Shown here: one piece after another, positions 34,030 to 43,106 of the stretch | Numbering within the stretch: position 1 is the first letter of the stretch | How the letters are laid out: each line of letters opens with the position of its first letter | Origin: Clostridiaceae bacterium | GTDB lineage: Bacteria; Bacillota; Clostridia; Peptostreptococcales; Natronincolaceae | NCBI GenBank assembly: GCA_018432235.1 | Contig: JAHDLO010000026.1 | Location: 186,001-250,000 of the forward strand | Direction of reading: 5' to 3' | Length of the DNA stretch: 64,000 nt | The notes under the pieces: generated by a model | The model's database searches: none | Told to the model about the DNA's origin: nothing | Seen by the model: only the letters and a program-made list of their open reading frames with translations | Translations under genes and position numbers: made by a program

Positions 34030-34068
34030 AAAGCATAAAAAACTGCCAAAGGCAGTTTTTTATGCTTT
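34030..34068. terminator. Bidirectional terminator
   Basis: AAAGCATAAAAAACTGCC pairs perfectly over AAA with GGCAGTTTTTTATGCTTT. It can end both the DKVY-S gene and the convergent CAP-domain gene. Confidence 0.88.
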
Positions 34069-34084
34069 ATCGAAATATGTTTTA

Positions 34085-34909
34085 TTACTTTGTTATAAAC
34101 ATTTGAGTGTAATACCCATTATGAATACCTACACCAATATGTGTAAGGCTAGGATTCAGTATATTCTTTCTGTGGCCCTCAGAGTTCATGAAGGCATTTT
34201 GAGCTGCCTCAACACTTTGATTTTTAGCAATATTTTCAGCTGCACCCTTAAACTGGATTCCAAAAGCACGCATCATATCAAATGGTGAACCATGGGTTGG
34301 TGAAGTGTGAGAGAAGTAATTGTTATCATGCATGTCTTTAGATTTTACTCTAGCAACATATGCCAAATCAGTGTCAACAATCAATTCTTTTAATCCAGCC
34401 TCACGTCTAGCCTTGTTGACCAAATTAACCATTTGCTGCTCTTGAGCAGAAATTGTATGGTTATATTTAGTTGTTGCGGTTGGATTTGTAGGCGCTGGCG
34501 TTGGCTCCGGAGTAGGGACTGGAGCTGGAGTTGGTTCTGGCGTAGGTGCCGGTGCCGGAGTTGGTTTTGGCGTTACCTCTGGTGTCGGCTTAGGTGTAGG
34601 TGTATCCTTAGGCGCCTCTGCAGGGGCATTTTCTTTAACTACCGGTGTCTGAACTGTAACCTTTTCTTCCTTTTTAACAGTTGTTACAGTCGTGTTGTCG
34701 GAGCATAGTGAGATGATATTTCTGAGACTACCAACTGTAAAGCTATATGAAGTTTTTGATGTTGTAGCCGGTTTTACATTGTAGATTACCTTTGTCCCAT
34801 CTGTGCTCTTGACTAGAGTGTAGGCACTTGCAGATACTGCCGACGTAATGAACATAGTTGCAACTAAGGTTGGTACTACTGCCTTCTTAATTAGATTATT
34901 TTTTAACAT
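34085..34909 (-). CDS. Secreted CAP-domain protein with proline-rich linker
   Basis: A 274-residue exported protein. It has a signal peptide (about 1-29, ending AVSASA), a short N-terminal region, a low-complexity linker of PTP, PAP and PEP repeats (about 95-145), and a CAP/SCP domain (about 150-274). The domain shows MVNLVNKARREAGL, YFSHTSPTHGSPFDMMR, AAENIA and SEGHRKNILNPSLTHIGVG, which hold the His/Glu residues of the family cleft. It resembles the YkwD-type spore and cell-wall proteins of Bacillus and Clostridium. The ribosome site GGAGGAG is close to the ATG. The linker is a likely site of wall spanning or glycosylation. Confidence 0.9.
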   Translation of the reverse strand: MLKNNLIKKAVVPTLVATMFITSAVSASAYTLVKSTDGTKVIYNVKPATTSKTSYSFTVGSLRNIISLCSDNTTVTTVKKEEKVTVQTPVVKENAPAEAPKDTPTPKPTPEVTPKPTPAPAPTPEPTPAPVPTPEPTPAPTNPTATTKYNHTISAQEQQMVNLVNKARREAGLKELIVDTDLAYVARVKSKDMHDNNYFSHTSPTHGSPFDMMRAFGIQFKGAAENIAKNQSVEAAQNAFMNSEGHRKNILNPSLTHIGVGIHNGYYTQMFITK

Positions 34910-35018
34910 TAATTCTCCTCCTTTTATTAAGGCTTGTAATCATGATACAGTAATAGATTATCAGGTTCAACGCATAAAATATGGTAATATGACGAAATAA
35001 AGGCAAGGGGGTACTAGA

Positions 35019-36020
35019 GTGAAGCGTATCATATGTCTTTCTTCGGTTGATTATGATTGGATGTTTCAGAGACCTCAGCAGCTGATGCTGGAGCTCAGCA
35101 GCAGGGGCTGGGAGGTTATATATTGCAATCGGACAAAAAGAAAAGGTTTGTACATGGAAAAGAGAAGCGATAGCTTGACGATATGCCATAATATCAAGAG
35201 TCTGTTGGCCAGTAATATTACAGCAGATATTTTATGGATTGTTGACCCAAAGCTGGTGTCAATGAAGGGCGCCTTTAAGGAAAGGCTCACCATCTATGAT
35301 TGTGTAGATGATTTTCCTTTACTGAAGCTTCAGCAGCATAAGATGCTTAAGGCGGCTGATATTGTAATTACAACCTCAAAATTACTTTGCTTGGACTTAA
35401 AAAAATACAAGAAAGAGGTGTATCTGGTTCAGAATGGCTGTGATATCGGCTTTTTCAATGATAATAAGGAGCTGGAAATAGGGTGGAGGCCTCCAAATCC
35501 TGACGGAAGCGTTATCGGATATATTGGGGCCTTGGCCTCGTGGGTGGATATCGCCCTAATAAAGGAGCTAGCAGAAGTATATAAAAATGACAATATTCTT
35601 ATGGTGGGGGCTAATATAGGCTTTCCAAAGCTGCCAAAGGCAAAAAATATCTCATACATAGGACAACAAAGCTATCATATGGTGCCGGCTTATTTAAATC
35701 GTATGGATGCCGCCCTTATACCCTTTAAGCAAAATCAAATAACAAGGGCAACCAATCCCATAAAAATGTACGAATATCTTGCCTTGGGGAAGCCGATCAT
35801 CAGTAGCATGATTCCTGAGGTTGTGCCATATAAGGATATTTTATATATCAGTAGAGATAAAAGCGAGTTTATAAGAAATGTCAAGCTAGCTCTGGCGGAA
35901 AACAGCACTGCACTACAGGAAAAAAGAAAAAAAGCAGCCCTAAATAATTCTTGGAAAGCCAGGGTGGATGAAATAGAGGAGATAATAAAGCCTTCAATAA
36001 AAAAGGGAAAAAGCAGGTGA
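35019..36020 (+). CDS. Glycosyltransferase, GT-B fold (TuaH-like)
   Basis: A 333-residue GT-B enzyme. The opening SSVDYDWMFQRPQQLMLELSSRG is typical of the TuaH-type transferases involved in teichuronic-acid and other glycan synthesis. The C-terminal donor-binding part has PNPDGSVIGYIG, YLNRMDAALIPFKQN and ATNPIKMYEYLALGKPIIS, with the glutamate of the E-x7-E motif. There is no membrane segment. The start is GTG after AAGGGGGT. The following gene starts four bases after its stop, so they are an operon. The sugar and acceptor cannot be told from the sequence. Confidence 0.87.
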   Translation: MKRIICLSSVDYDWMFQRPQQLMLELSSRGWEVIYCNRTKRKGLYMEKRSDSLTICHNIKSLLASNITADILWIVDPKLVSMKGAFKERLTIYDCVDDFPLLKLQQHKMLKAADIVITTSKLLCLDLKKYKKEVYLVQNGCDIGFFNDNKELEIGWRPPNPDGSVIGYIGALASWVDIALIKELAEVYKNDNILMVGANIGFPKLPKAKNISYIGQQSYHMVPAYLNRMDAALIPFKQNQITRATNPIKMYEYLALGKPIISSMIPEVVPYKDILYISRDKSEFIRNVKLALAENSTALQEKRKKAALNNSWKARVDEIEEIIKPSIKKGKSR

Positions 36021-36023
36021 TTT

Positions 36024-37010
36024 ATGAGGGTTCTATTTTATATTAGAAGTGATTATCAGCATTCTTTAGCAGGAGATAGTATACAGTTGCTAAAGACTAG
36101 GGAGTTTCTTACAAAAAAGGGGCTTCAGATTAAAATCTCCAGTAATCCACAGGAAAATTTAAGGGATTACAACATTGTCCATCTCTTCAATACGATACGG
36201 GTCTCAGATACCTTTCAATTCTACAAAAATGCAAAGCAGCAGAAGAAAAAAATCGTTCTGTCACCAATTTATTGGAATTATATTAAGTATGTAGACCCTC
36301 AAAGGGAGGGAAAAAGGATTGCTCTTTGGCATATGTCAAATCCGCTTAGAAAAGAGGTGCTGGAGGGTACAGATTTGATCCTGCCGGGGACAGAAAGTGA
36401 AATGCGGGCAATAGAGGAGGATTTCAACCTGAAGCGGAACTATGTCGTGGTACCAAATGGTGTAGATTCAATTTTTCTTAACGATAGAGAAAGCAGCTTT
36501 TTAAAGAAGCATAGGATTGAGGATTATGTCTTGACGGTAGCAAGGGTTTGTGATCATAAAAATCAGTTGTCCATTGCTAAGGCCGCAAGAAAACTTGGTG
36601 TGCCCTATGTAATGATTGGACCAATTAATCAAATGGAGTATTATTACCAATGCATGAAGACCTACAAGAATATCATTTATGTACCTAAAATTCAGCATGA
36701 GGATTTAGTTGGTATATATCACAGTGCAAGGGTTCATGCTTTAGTCAGCTGGTACGAGATACCCGGCTTGGTTAACCTTGAGGCAGGCTTGGCGGGCTGT
36801 AATATTTTGACTACAACGGAGGGCAGTACCCGGGATTATTTCAGAGATTATGTTCTATACGCCAACCCCAACACCGATTCTGAAATTGAAAAGCAGCTGG
36901 AAAATGCCTATAACAGAAAAAAGGATGAAGCGTTTAAAAAATACGTAGCGGAAAACTATCTATGGGAAAGGATTGCAGAAAAAATTCTTAGGGCATATCA
37001 ATCCCTATAA
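36024..37010 (+). CDS. Glycosyltransferase family 4-like protein
   Basis: A 328-residue GT-B transferase. The N-terminal domain starts RVLFYIRSDYQHSLAGDSIQL. The C-terminal domain has VVPNGVDSIFL, VLTVARVCDHKNQLSIAKAA, and the donor region VSWYEIPGLVNLEAGLAGCNILTT with the catalytic glutamates. The ribosome site CAGGTGA lies over the stop of the previous gene. It is followed 60 bases later by the rhamnose genes. The conserved residues point to a retaining enzyme acting on a cytoplasmic lipid or protein acceptor. The specificity is unknown. Confidence 0.85.
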   Translation: MRVLFYIRSDYQHSLAGDSIQLLKTREFLTKKGLQIKISSNPQENLRDYNIVHLFNTIRVSDTFQFYKNAKQQKKKIVLSPIYWNYIKYVDPQREGKRIALWHMSNPLRKEVLEGTDLILPGTESEMRAIEEDFNLKRNYVVVPNGVDSIFLNDRESSFLKKHRIEDYVLTVARVCDHKNQLSIAKAARKLGVPYVMIGPINQMEYYYQCMKTYKNIIYVPKIQHEDLVGIYHSARVHALVSWYEIPGLVNLEAGLAGCNILTTTEGSTRDYFRDYVLYANPNTDSEIEKQLENAYNRKKDEAFKKYVAENYLWERIAEKILRAYQSL

Positions 37011-37073
37011 AAGCTTAACATAAAGAGAATCATAGGCATAATTTATAGCAGAAGTGAGGAAAGGAGCTTTTAA

Positions 37074-38126
37074 ATGAGGGGATTGATACTAAGCGGGGGA
37101 AGCGGCACGAGATTACATCCGCTGACTAAAAATTATCCAAAGCAGCTTCTGCCTGTTCTAAATAAAGCGAATATCATATATCTGATTGAAATGCTAAGGG
37201 CTGCAGATATCAAGGAAATCGTAGTAATTGTTGGTGATACTTATCCACAGGTTCAAAGGCTACTGGGAAATGGTCAAAAGTGGGGGGTAAGCATCAGCTA
37301 TAAATTTCAGCAGCTGCCACTAGGCTTGGCCCATGCAGTAGCGATTGCAAGGGAACAGCTACAGGATGAGGACTTTGTCATGCTGCTGGGAGATTGTCAT
37401 CTTCAGCTGGATTTAAGGGATATGATTGATGCTCATATAAAGGGAGAACAGGTGGCAACTCTGGCATTGAAGGAGGTCTCATGTGTTAAAAACTATGGGA
37501 TTGCTTATGTGGAAGGAGATCATATTGTAAGAGTTAAAGAGAAGCCAAAAGGACCCAGCAGTAACTTAGCCATTGCAGGCCTTTATATATTTAATCATAA
37601 GAGGATATTTGAAGCTATAGCGGGTATAGTACCCTCGGTACGGGGTGAGCTTGAAATAACTGATGCCATACAATGGCTGATAGACAAATCCTATAGCGTT
37701 GGCATGAAAACGGTTAAAGGGACTTGGATAGATATAGGAACACCGTTGGATCTATTGAACATAAACTTTCATAAGCTAGCGGGGCTCTCAGCTATAAATA
37801 GAGGGATACTGGATGCCACCAGTACAGTTTTAGGCGAGGTTGTCATCGAAGAGGGTGTGCGGGTTGTTAATAGCATATTGCAGGGCCCCCTGATCATCGG
37901 AAGGGATACCCTGGTAAAGGACAGCTTCATCGGCACAGATACCTGTATTGGTGAGAGATGCGAAATTGTGAAATCCAGTATGGATAGAAGCTTAATACTG
38001 TCAGATACCAGCATATACAATCTAAGCGGACCCATCTCCTACAATATTATAGGCTTTAATAGTCTTCTAAATTTAAAGGCCGAATTTAATGATTCTATTA
38101 CTAATATTCGAGGGAGGGGCATATAA
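37074..38126 (+). CDS. rmlA: Glucose-1-phosphate thymidylyltransferase (long form)
   Basis: A 350-residue nucleotidyltransferase that makes dTDP-glucose from glucose-1-phosphate and dTTP. The pyrophosphorylase motif LSGGSGTRLHPLTKNYPKQLLPV begins at residue 5. The metal-binding aspartate is in MLLGDCHL, and EKPKGPSSNLAIAGLYIF follows. The C-terminal 110 residues form a left-handed beta helix of the long RmlA type. It overlaps the next gene by a base, and all four dTDP-rhamnose genes follow without gaps. GGAAAGGAG is the ribosome site. Confidence 0.88.
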   Translation: MRGLILSGGSGTRLHPLTKNYPKQLLPVLNKANIIYLIEMLRAADIKEIVVIVGDTYPQVQRLLGNGQKWGVSISYKFQQLPLGLAHAVAIAREQLQDEDFVMLLGDCHLQLDLRDMIDAHIKGEQVATLALKEVSCVKNYGIAYVEGDHIVRVKEKPKGPSSNLAIAGLYIFNHKRIFEAIAGIVPSVRGELEITDAIQWLIDKSYSVGMKTVKGTWIDIGTPLDLLNINFHKLAGLSAINRGILDATSTVLGEVVIEEGVRVVNSILQGPLIIGRDTLVKDSFIGTDTCIGERCEIVKSSMDRSLILSDTSIYNLSGPISYNIIGFNSLLNLKAEFNDSITNIRGRGI

Positions 38127-38587
38127 TGGATTTAATCGAGGGAGTTGCCATAAAACAGCTTAAGTATCATTGTGACGAAAGGGGTCGTCTGATAGAAATT
38201 TTAAGATGTGATGAGGCCTTTTTTCAAGGCTTTGGGCAGGTATATATGACTACTGTAAACTTCGGTGTTGTAAAGGCATGGCATTATCATAAACAGCAGA
38301 CGGATCACTTTTTTGTATTGAAGGGTATGCTGAAGCTGGTGCTGTATGATGACAGAGAAGCTTCTGAAAGCTATGGGCGGGTTAATGAGCTTTTTATCGG
38401 GGACTATAATCCCATGCTGGTGAAAATACCACCGATGGTATACCACGGCTTCAAGGGAATTAGTGAGGAGGAAACGCTGGTTCTAAACCTTCCGACAAAG
38501 GCCTATAACCATCAGGAGCCGGACGAATTTAGACTGGAGCCTCATAGCAGCAAAATACCCTACGGCTGGGAAAGGAAGGATGGATGA
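38126..38587 (+). CDS. rmlC: dTDP-4-dehydrorhamnose 3,5-epimerase-like cupin
   Basis: A 153-residue RmlC-like cupin, which should epimerise dTDP-4-keto-6-deoxyglucose at C3 and C5. Visible family parts are HCDERGRLIEILR, VKAWHYHKQQTDHFFVLKGMLKLVLYD, with the catalytic His, and PPMVYHGFKG. It is shorter than the 180-residue classical enzyme, and similar short members can be only 3-epimerases or bind other sugar nucleotides. Its place between rmlA and rmlB supports rhamnose formation. The stop codon overlaps the next start (ATGATGA). Confidence 0.78.
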   Translation: MDLIEGVAIKQLKYHCDERGRLIEILRCDEAFFQGFGQVYMTTVNFGVVKAWHYHKQQTDHFFVLKGMLKLVLYDDREASESYGRVNELFIGDYNPMLVKIPPMVYHGFKGISEEETLVLNLPTKAYNHQEPDEFRLEPHSSKIPYGWERKDG

Positions 38588-39543
38588 TGAGGATTTTAGT
38601 AACCGGGGGAATGGGGTTTATCGGCAGCAATTTTATACATTATTTGATGGAGAAGGATAGTGCCTATGAAATAATAAATGTCGATGCCTTAACCTATGCA
38701 GCTAATATCAGAAACACAGCAGCATTGGAGAACAAGAGGAGATATCGCTTTGTAAAAGGCGATATACGGAATAGGCAGCTCATAGATCAGCTTATGAACT
38801 CACAAATTGATTGCATCGTTAATTTTGCTGCTGAATCCCATGTCGATAGAAGTATTACTGACCCATCGATTTTTCTGGAAACAAATATACTGGGTACTCA
38901 GGTGCTTTTAGAGGCGGTTAAGCATAATCGCCATATTAGATTAATACAAATATCTACAGACGAGGTTTATGGATCGACTGAACATGAGTTCACAGAGGAG
39001 TCTCTCTTAAAGCCCAGCAGCCCCTATTCTGCCAGTAAGGCCTCTGCCGACCTTTTAGTTCAGTCCTATGCACATACCTATGGCATAGATGCAGCCATAG
39101 TAAGGTGTACGAATAACTTCGGCCCTCACCAATATCCTGAAAAGCTTGTGCCATTGACGATATTAAGAGGCTTAAAGAATGAATCCATACCCCTTTATGG
39201 TAGCGGTCAGCAGGAAAGGGAGTGGATATACGTAGGGGATTTTTGCAGGGCAATAGAACTGGTAATGCTGCAAAAAGGAAAATCTACTGTATATAATATC
39301 GGCAGCGGGATAAGGGTGAAAAATGTCGATATGATCAGATGTATACTTGATGAAATCGGTAGAAGTTACAATCTTATTACTCCGGTGGCGGATCGCCTAG
39401 GGCATGACTTTCGATATGCAGTGAATCATAGCAAAATTAGCAAAGACTTAGGATGGCAACCGGCATATACCTTTGAGGCTGCCTTGAAAAGTACAATAAA
39501 GTGGTATAGTGACAATCCAAAATGGTGGGGGGAAATGTCGTGA
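38584..39543 (+). CDS. rmlB: dTDP-glucose 4,6-dehydratase
   Basis: A 319-residue SDR-fold enzyme that converts dTDP-glucose to dTDP-4-keto-6-deoxyglucose. The NAD-binding loop TGGMGFIGSNFIHYL starts at residue 6. The catalytic STDEVYGS and YSASKASADLL (YxxxK) are intact, as is the RCTNNFGPHQYPEKLVPL substrate segment. It overlaps rmlC by four bases and the start of rmlD by four. The gene is complete and of normal length. Confidence 0.94.
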   Translation: MMRILVTGGMGFIGSNFIHYLMEKDSAYEIINVDALTYAANIRNTAALENKRRYRFVKGDIRNRQLIDQLMNSQIDCIVNFAAESHVDRSITDPSIFLETNILGTQVLLEAVKHNRHIRLIQISTDEVYGSTEHEFTEESLLKPSSPYSASKASADLLVQSYAHTYGIDAAIVRCTNNFGPHQYPEKLVPLTILRGLKNESIPLYGSGQQEREWIYVGDFCRAIELVMLQKGKSTVYNIGSGIRVKNVDMIRCILDEIGRSYNLITPVADRLGHDFRYAVNHSKISKDLGWQPAYTFEAALKSTIKWYSDNPKWWGEMS

Positions 39544-40361
39544 GAATATGTCTGTTGGGAGGAACAGGTCAATTAGGATATGAGCTACAAAGGGTTCTAA
39601 AGGATGAGGAATTATTTTCCTGTGGCAGAAGAGATTTTGACATAACTAATATAGATAAAACACATGAAGCACTTAGGACCATTAATCCGGATGTCATCAT
39701 CCATGCGGCGGCGGTCACCGATGTTGATTTATGTGAGGATAGAATGGAGCTGGCCTTTAAGGTCAATGGCAGGGCTACTGCAAACGTCGCAGAGGTCGCC
39801 AACACCATTAAATCCAGACTGGTATATATCAGTACTGACTATGTTTTTGACGGTGAAAAAGGCTCTGCCTATAATGAGGCGGATAAAGAAAATCCAATAA
39901 ATATTTACGGTAAATCCAAGCTTCAGGGAGAAGAGGCAGTAAAAAGCCATATGGATAAGTACTTTATTGTACGGACCGCGTGGCTTTATGGGCATAAGGG
40001 AAAGAACTTCATTAAATCCATATTAAGCCTTGCCAATAACAATTCACTGCTAACAGTGGTCAATGACCAGCAGGGCTGTCCGACCTATGGATTCGATTTA
40101 TCCGAAGCTATCTATCAGCTGATAAACAACGATAGCTATGGGATCTATCATTTTGTCAACGAGGGGCAGGCTACCTGGTATGATTTTGCAGAGGAAATTT
40201 GTAGAGTAAAGGGGATAGAAGCAAAGCTTCTGCCTATCTCATCACAGGAGCTTCAGCGTAAGGCGAGGCGTCCAAAAAATTCTAGCTTGAATAATAACTC
40301 CGGCATTAAGCTAAGGGAATGGCAGGCAGCTTTAGCGGATTTTTTGAAAAATAGGGCATAG
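39540..40361 (+). CDS. rmlD: dTDP-4-dehydrorhamnose reductase
   Basis: The last enzyme of dTDP-L-rhamnose synthesis, 273 residues. The NADPH loop LLGGTGQLGYELQ is at the start, followed by INPDVIIHAAAVTDVDLCED, YISTDYVFDG, YGKSKLQGE with the YxxxK pair, and FIVRTAWLYG. A frame extension begins at ATG 39522, but the ribosome site GTGGGGGGAAA directly precedes the GTG at 39540, which overlaps the rmlB stop as GTGA. A hairpin terminator begins inside its last codons. Confidence 0.93.
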   Translation: MRICLLGGTGQLGYELQRVLKDEELFSCGRRDFDITNIDKTHEALRTINPDVIIHAAAVTDVDLCEDRMELAFKVNGRATANVAEVANTIKSRLVYISTDYVFDGEKGSAYNEADKENPINIYGKSKLQGEEAVKSHMDKYFIVRTAWLYGHKGKNFIKSILSLANNNSLLTVVNDQQGCPTYGFDLSEAIYQLINNDSYGIYHFVNEGQATWYDFAEEICRVKGIEAKLLPISSQELQRKARRPKNSSLNNNSGIKLREWQAALADFLKNRA

Positions 40362-40377
40362 GCCCTTATTTTTTTGC
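40353..40377 (+). terminator. Terminator after the dTDP-rhamnose genes
   Basis: AGGGC pairs with GCCCT over a four-base loop that contains part of the rmlD stop codon, followed by TATTTTTTT. Confidence 0.8.
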
Positions 40378-40495
40378 TTAAAGGCCATAGTGCCAAAGAA
40401 TAGACAAAGTGTAGCAATTCACGCCCATACTCATAATATAAAGAAGAAAATATATAACCTTAACAGGATATAATTCATTAAAAAGGGTGATAAAG

Positions 40496-41467
40496 TTGCG
40501 ACTATTATATATTTCAAGCGGTGAAGGCTGGCCCTTTTGCTGGGTTGACGAGGCTATAGCCCATGCTATAAAGGAGGCTAAAGTTGATGCCCAGATGTTA
40601 AATGCTAATGCATTTGCTAAGCATGCCGACATGATGGGTTATATTGAGGCCCATAAACCCAAGGCCATTTTGACAATGAACTCCACATCGGTGCATATGA
40701 ATTTTTTTACTCATCTAAGAAGCAAGGGCTATAAAACCGCATTGTGGTGTACCGATGATCCCTACGACAGTGATAGCAGCATCGGCAGAGGGAAGCTCTT
40801 CGACTGGGTAATAACCGATGAGGTCGGCTGTACTGAGTCCTATAGAAGCGCCACAGGCCATAAGGCCTTCTATGTGCCACTGGGGGCGGATACTTCAACC
40901 TTTAGGCCGATAACGGTTGCCCCAAGCTATCAAAGTGATATTTGTATCGTGGGAACCGGCTTTGATGTACGATTAAAGGCAGTGGACTATATGGCCAATT
41001 ATCTCAACAGCAAAAACACCATAATTATAGGCCATAGGTGGGAAAGGCTCAGTTCCTACCCTCGCCTAAAGCATAGAATAAGGGATGTCGTGCCACCTAA
41101 AGAGGTAGTGAACTATTACAATGGGGCCCAAATAATAATCAATATTCATCGAGAATATAATTGTAAATATTTAAATAGAAATTCCAGGGGTTTAAAGGCA
41201 TATTCACCCAATAACAGGGTTTTTGATATTGCAGCCTGCGGCGCCTTTCAAATAATTAGTGTAAGAAGAGATATTGATAAATATCTGAAAAATGGGAAAG
41301 AATGTGTAATTGCGAAGGACTCCAATGAGATAATCAATTATTGTGAATACTATTTAAAAAATCCCCAGGCCAGGAAGCAGATGACTGATAGTGCTTATAC
41401 CAAGGTAATGGGAGAGCATAAAATGAGTGACCGTATCAAAAAAATAATCGGCTATCTGGGGGTATAA
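40496..41467 (+). CDS. CgeB-like glycosyltransferase
   Basis: A 323-residue protein of the CgeB/DUF3880 type. Bacillus CgeB acts in the outermost spore layer. It shows RLLYISSGEGWPFCWVDEAI, LTMNSTSVHMNFF, WCTDDPYDSD, and the C-terminal NNRVFDIAACGAFQIIS segment that defines the family, with a GT-B arrangement. The frame opens at a GTG at 40487, but AAGGGTGA just before the TTG at 40496 makes that the better start. This homology, together with the neighbours, is the main argument that the locus serves a spore-surface glycan. It ends at a bidirectional hairpin. Confidence 0.82.
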   Translation: MRLLYISSGEGWPFCWVDEAIAHAIKEAKVDAQMLNANAFAKHADMMGYIEAHKPKAILTMNSTSVHMNFFTHLRSKGYKTALWCTDDPYDSDSSIGRGKLFDWVITDEVGCTESYRSATGHKAFYVPLGADTSTFRPITVAPSYQSDICIVGTGFDVRLKAVDYMANYLNSKNTIIIGHRWERLSSYPRLKHRIRDVVPPKEVVNYYNGAQIIINIHREYNCKYLNRNSRGLKAYSPNNRVFDIAACGAFQIISVRRDIDKYLKNGKECVIAKDSNEIINYCEYYLKNPQARKQMTDSAYTKVMGEHKMSDRIKKIIGYLGV

Positions 41468-41501
41468 ATATTAGGGCGACGGATGTCGCCCTTTAAATAT
41501 T
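41467..41501. terminator. Bidirectional terminator
   Basis: AGGGCGAC pairs with GTCGCCCT over three or four bases, flanked by AAATATT on both sides, between two convergent genes. Confidence 0.85.
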
Positions 41502-41522
41502 GACCTTGCTCTTGCAGCTCTA

Positions 41523-42263
41523 TTAACGAAACTGACGATGATAGCGCCTGCGCCATTCCTCTGTTGTGCCTCTAAGATGACTCTCGTTAAAGCCCGGCAT
41601 AACAAAATCATTGATAGCATGACCAAAGTCTATAGCCACCTTATTGCATTCCTTTGCGATACGTACACATAGCGGTACAGCAGGGATACCGGCAGCCACC
41701 AAAGCAACATCGAAGCTTCTGGCATAGCTTTTTATTGTATTATAAACAGGATGCAGCTGATTGAACCCCTCCAGCGATAGGGTTTTTACTACCGTCAGAC
41801 CCAGGCGTCGCATTCTGGGAAGCGCCTGTCGAGCCAATCGACCCACCACCAAAACTCTTTTTCCCTTCAAAAGCTTATATAACGGGCCACTTCCTCCCCC
41901 ATGCAATTCCCAATTGATACGGGCATTGCAAATAAAGGGTAGCTTTAAGCGGTTCCTTTCAATAATTTGCTCTAATAGAGGACCACATAGAAATACATCC
42001 CTGTTGTTTGAAAGACCAACAATGTCTGCCAGACTCAAAGCTTTTAAAAGAGAGTTTTTTATTAATGGAGAGGCTGCTGGTATACCCGCATAATCATATT
42101 GCTTTGCCACCTGCTGGTAATTTGGCACCAAATCATAGCCCATAGCAAAGGCTTCACCATCTCCACATCTGACTAGAGATAAGCCGATTTTGTTATCCAT
42201 AGCATACATAATTTTATTTGATACCTCATTAATAGAGCGAAAGCTGCCTTCATAGCTTAACAT
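41523..42263 (-). CDS. GT-D fold glycosyltransferase, copy 1
   Basis: A 246-residue protein with the GT-D hallmark LVRCGDGEAFAMG (RxGDGE) near residue 32. The GT-D fold is a glycosyltransferase type first recognised in streptococcal serine-rich adhesin glycosylation. The end contains VALVAAGIPAVPLCVRIAKEC and VAIDFGHAINDF, the family's conserved ending. The gene runs opposite to its neighbours. A second related protein is encoded at 43107-43796. AGGAGGTAG precedes the ATG. Sugar donor and acceptor are unknown. Confidence 0.8.
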   Translation of the reverse strand: MLSYEGSFRSINEVSNKIMYAMDNKIGLSLVRCGDGEAFAMGYDLVPNYQQVAKQYDYAGIPAASPLIKNSLLKALSLADIVGLSNNRDVFLCGPLLEQIIERNRLKLPFICNARINWELHGGGSGPLYKLLKGKRVLVVGRLARQALPRMRRLGLTVVKTLSLEGFNQLHPVYNTIKSYARSFDVALVAAGIPAVPLCVRIAKECNKVAIDFGHAINDFVMPGFNESHLRGTTEEWRRRYHRQFR

Positions 42264-42371
42264 AACAACTACCTCCTTTAAATGCTTTGCTTCATTATAT
42301 TCGTCAAAATAAAATAAGCAATTATGATATTAGAGAATATTATAAATTGAGGATGAGAAGGGGTGAAAATA

Positions 42372-43082
42372 TTGATAAGCATTATAATACCTGTCTTCAA
42401 TCAGCTTCATTTAACAAGAAATTGCTTAGCCTCTATTAAAAAGCATACGGAGCTGCCATATGAGATTATAATTATTAATAATGGCTCAAAGGATAAGACC
42501 AGAGGCGTTTTAGGAAAATTGCCTTGGATTAAGCTTATAAACAACACAAAGAACATGGGCTTTGCATATGCCTGTAATCAGGGAATTAAGCAGGCTTCAG
42601 GGAAATATGTTGTGCTGCTTAATAATGATACTATAGTATCGAGAAACTGGCTGAATAACATGATAAGCTGTCTTGATAGCAGTCCCAGGATTGGTATAGT
42701 GGGGCCGCTGTCAAATTTTGTGGCGGGAAGGCAATTGGTTAAAGGACCGGACCTTAAGCGGTACAAATTTGGTGATGGTGTGATGAATATTATGCAGCCA
42801 GCTAAATGGTTTGAGGTGGACTTTTTGTCGGGTTTTTGTATGGTGATAAAAAGAGAGGTTATAGAAAAAATAGGTTATTTGGATGAAAGATTCAACATAG
42901 GATCCTTTGAGGACAATGACTATTGCTTAAGAACCCTTCAAGGCGGCTATAGGCTAATGGTTGCAGGAGATACATTTATTTATCATTTTGGCAGCCAGAC
43001 CTTTAAGGGAAATCGAATAGACGACAGAAGGGTAGGAGAAAGGAACAGGATCCTCTTTAATCAGAAATGGAATTTAAAATAG
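42372..43082 (+). CDS. Glycosyltransferase family 2
   Basis: A 236-residue GT2 (GT-A fold) enzyme. The opening ISIIIPVFNQLHLTRNCLASI, the VLLNNDTIVSRNWL segment with the nucleotide-binding acidic pair, and FDFLSGFCMVIKREVIEKIGYLDERF-like region (EVDFLSGFCMVIKRE, then GSFEDNDYC) are clear. These are inverting enzymes, often of rhamnosyl type. GAAGGGGTGA fits the TTG at 42372 better than the GTG at 42363. It is followed at once by the second GT-D gene. Confidence 0.88.
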   Translation: MISIIIPVFNQLHLTRNCLASIKKHTELPYEIIIINNGSKDKTRGVLGKLPWIKLINNTKNMGFAYACNQGIKQASGKYVVLLNNDTIVSRNWLNNMISCLDSSPRIGIVGPLSNFVAGRQLVKGPDLKRYKFGDGVMNIMQPAKWFEVDFLSGFCMVIKREVIEKIGYLDERFNIGSFEDNDYCLRTLQGGYRLMVAGDTFIYHFGSQTFKGNRIDDRRVGERNRILFNQKWNLK

Positions 43083-43106
43083 GGGCGATGATAAGGATGT
43101 GATTAG

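Noticed and set aside
34433..34708. Arginine/cysteine/tryptophan-rich plus-strand frame
   Set aside because: It is the antisense of the proline-rich linker in the CAP-domain gene.
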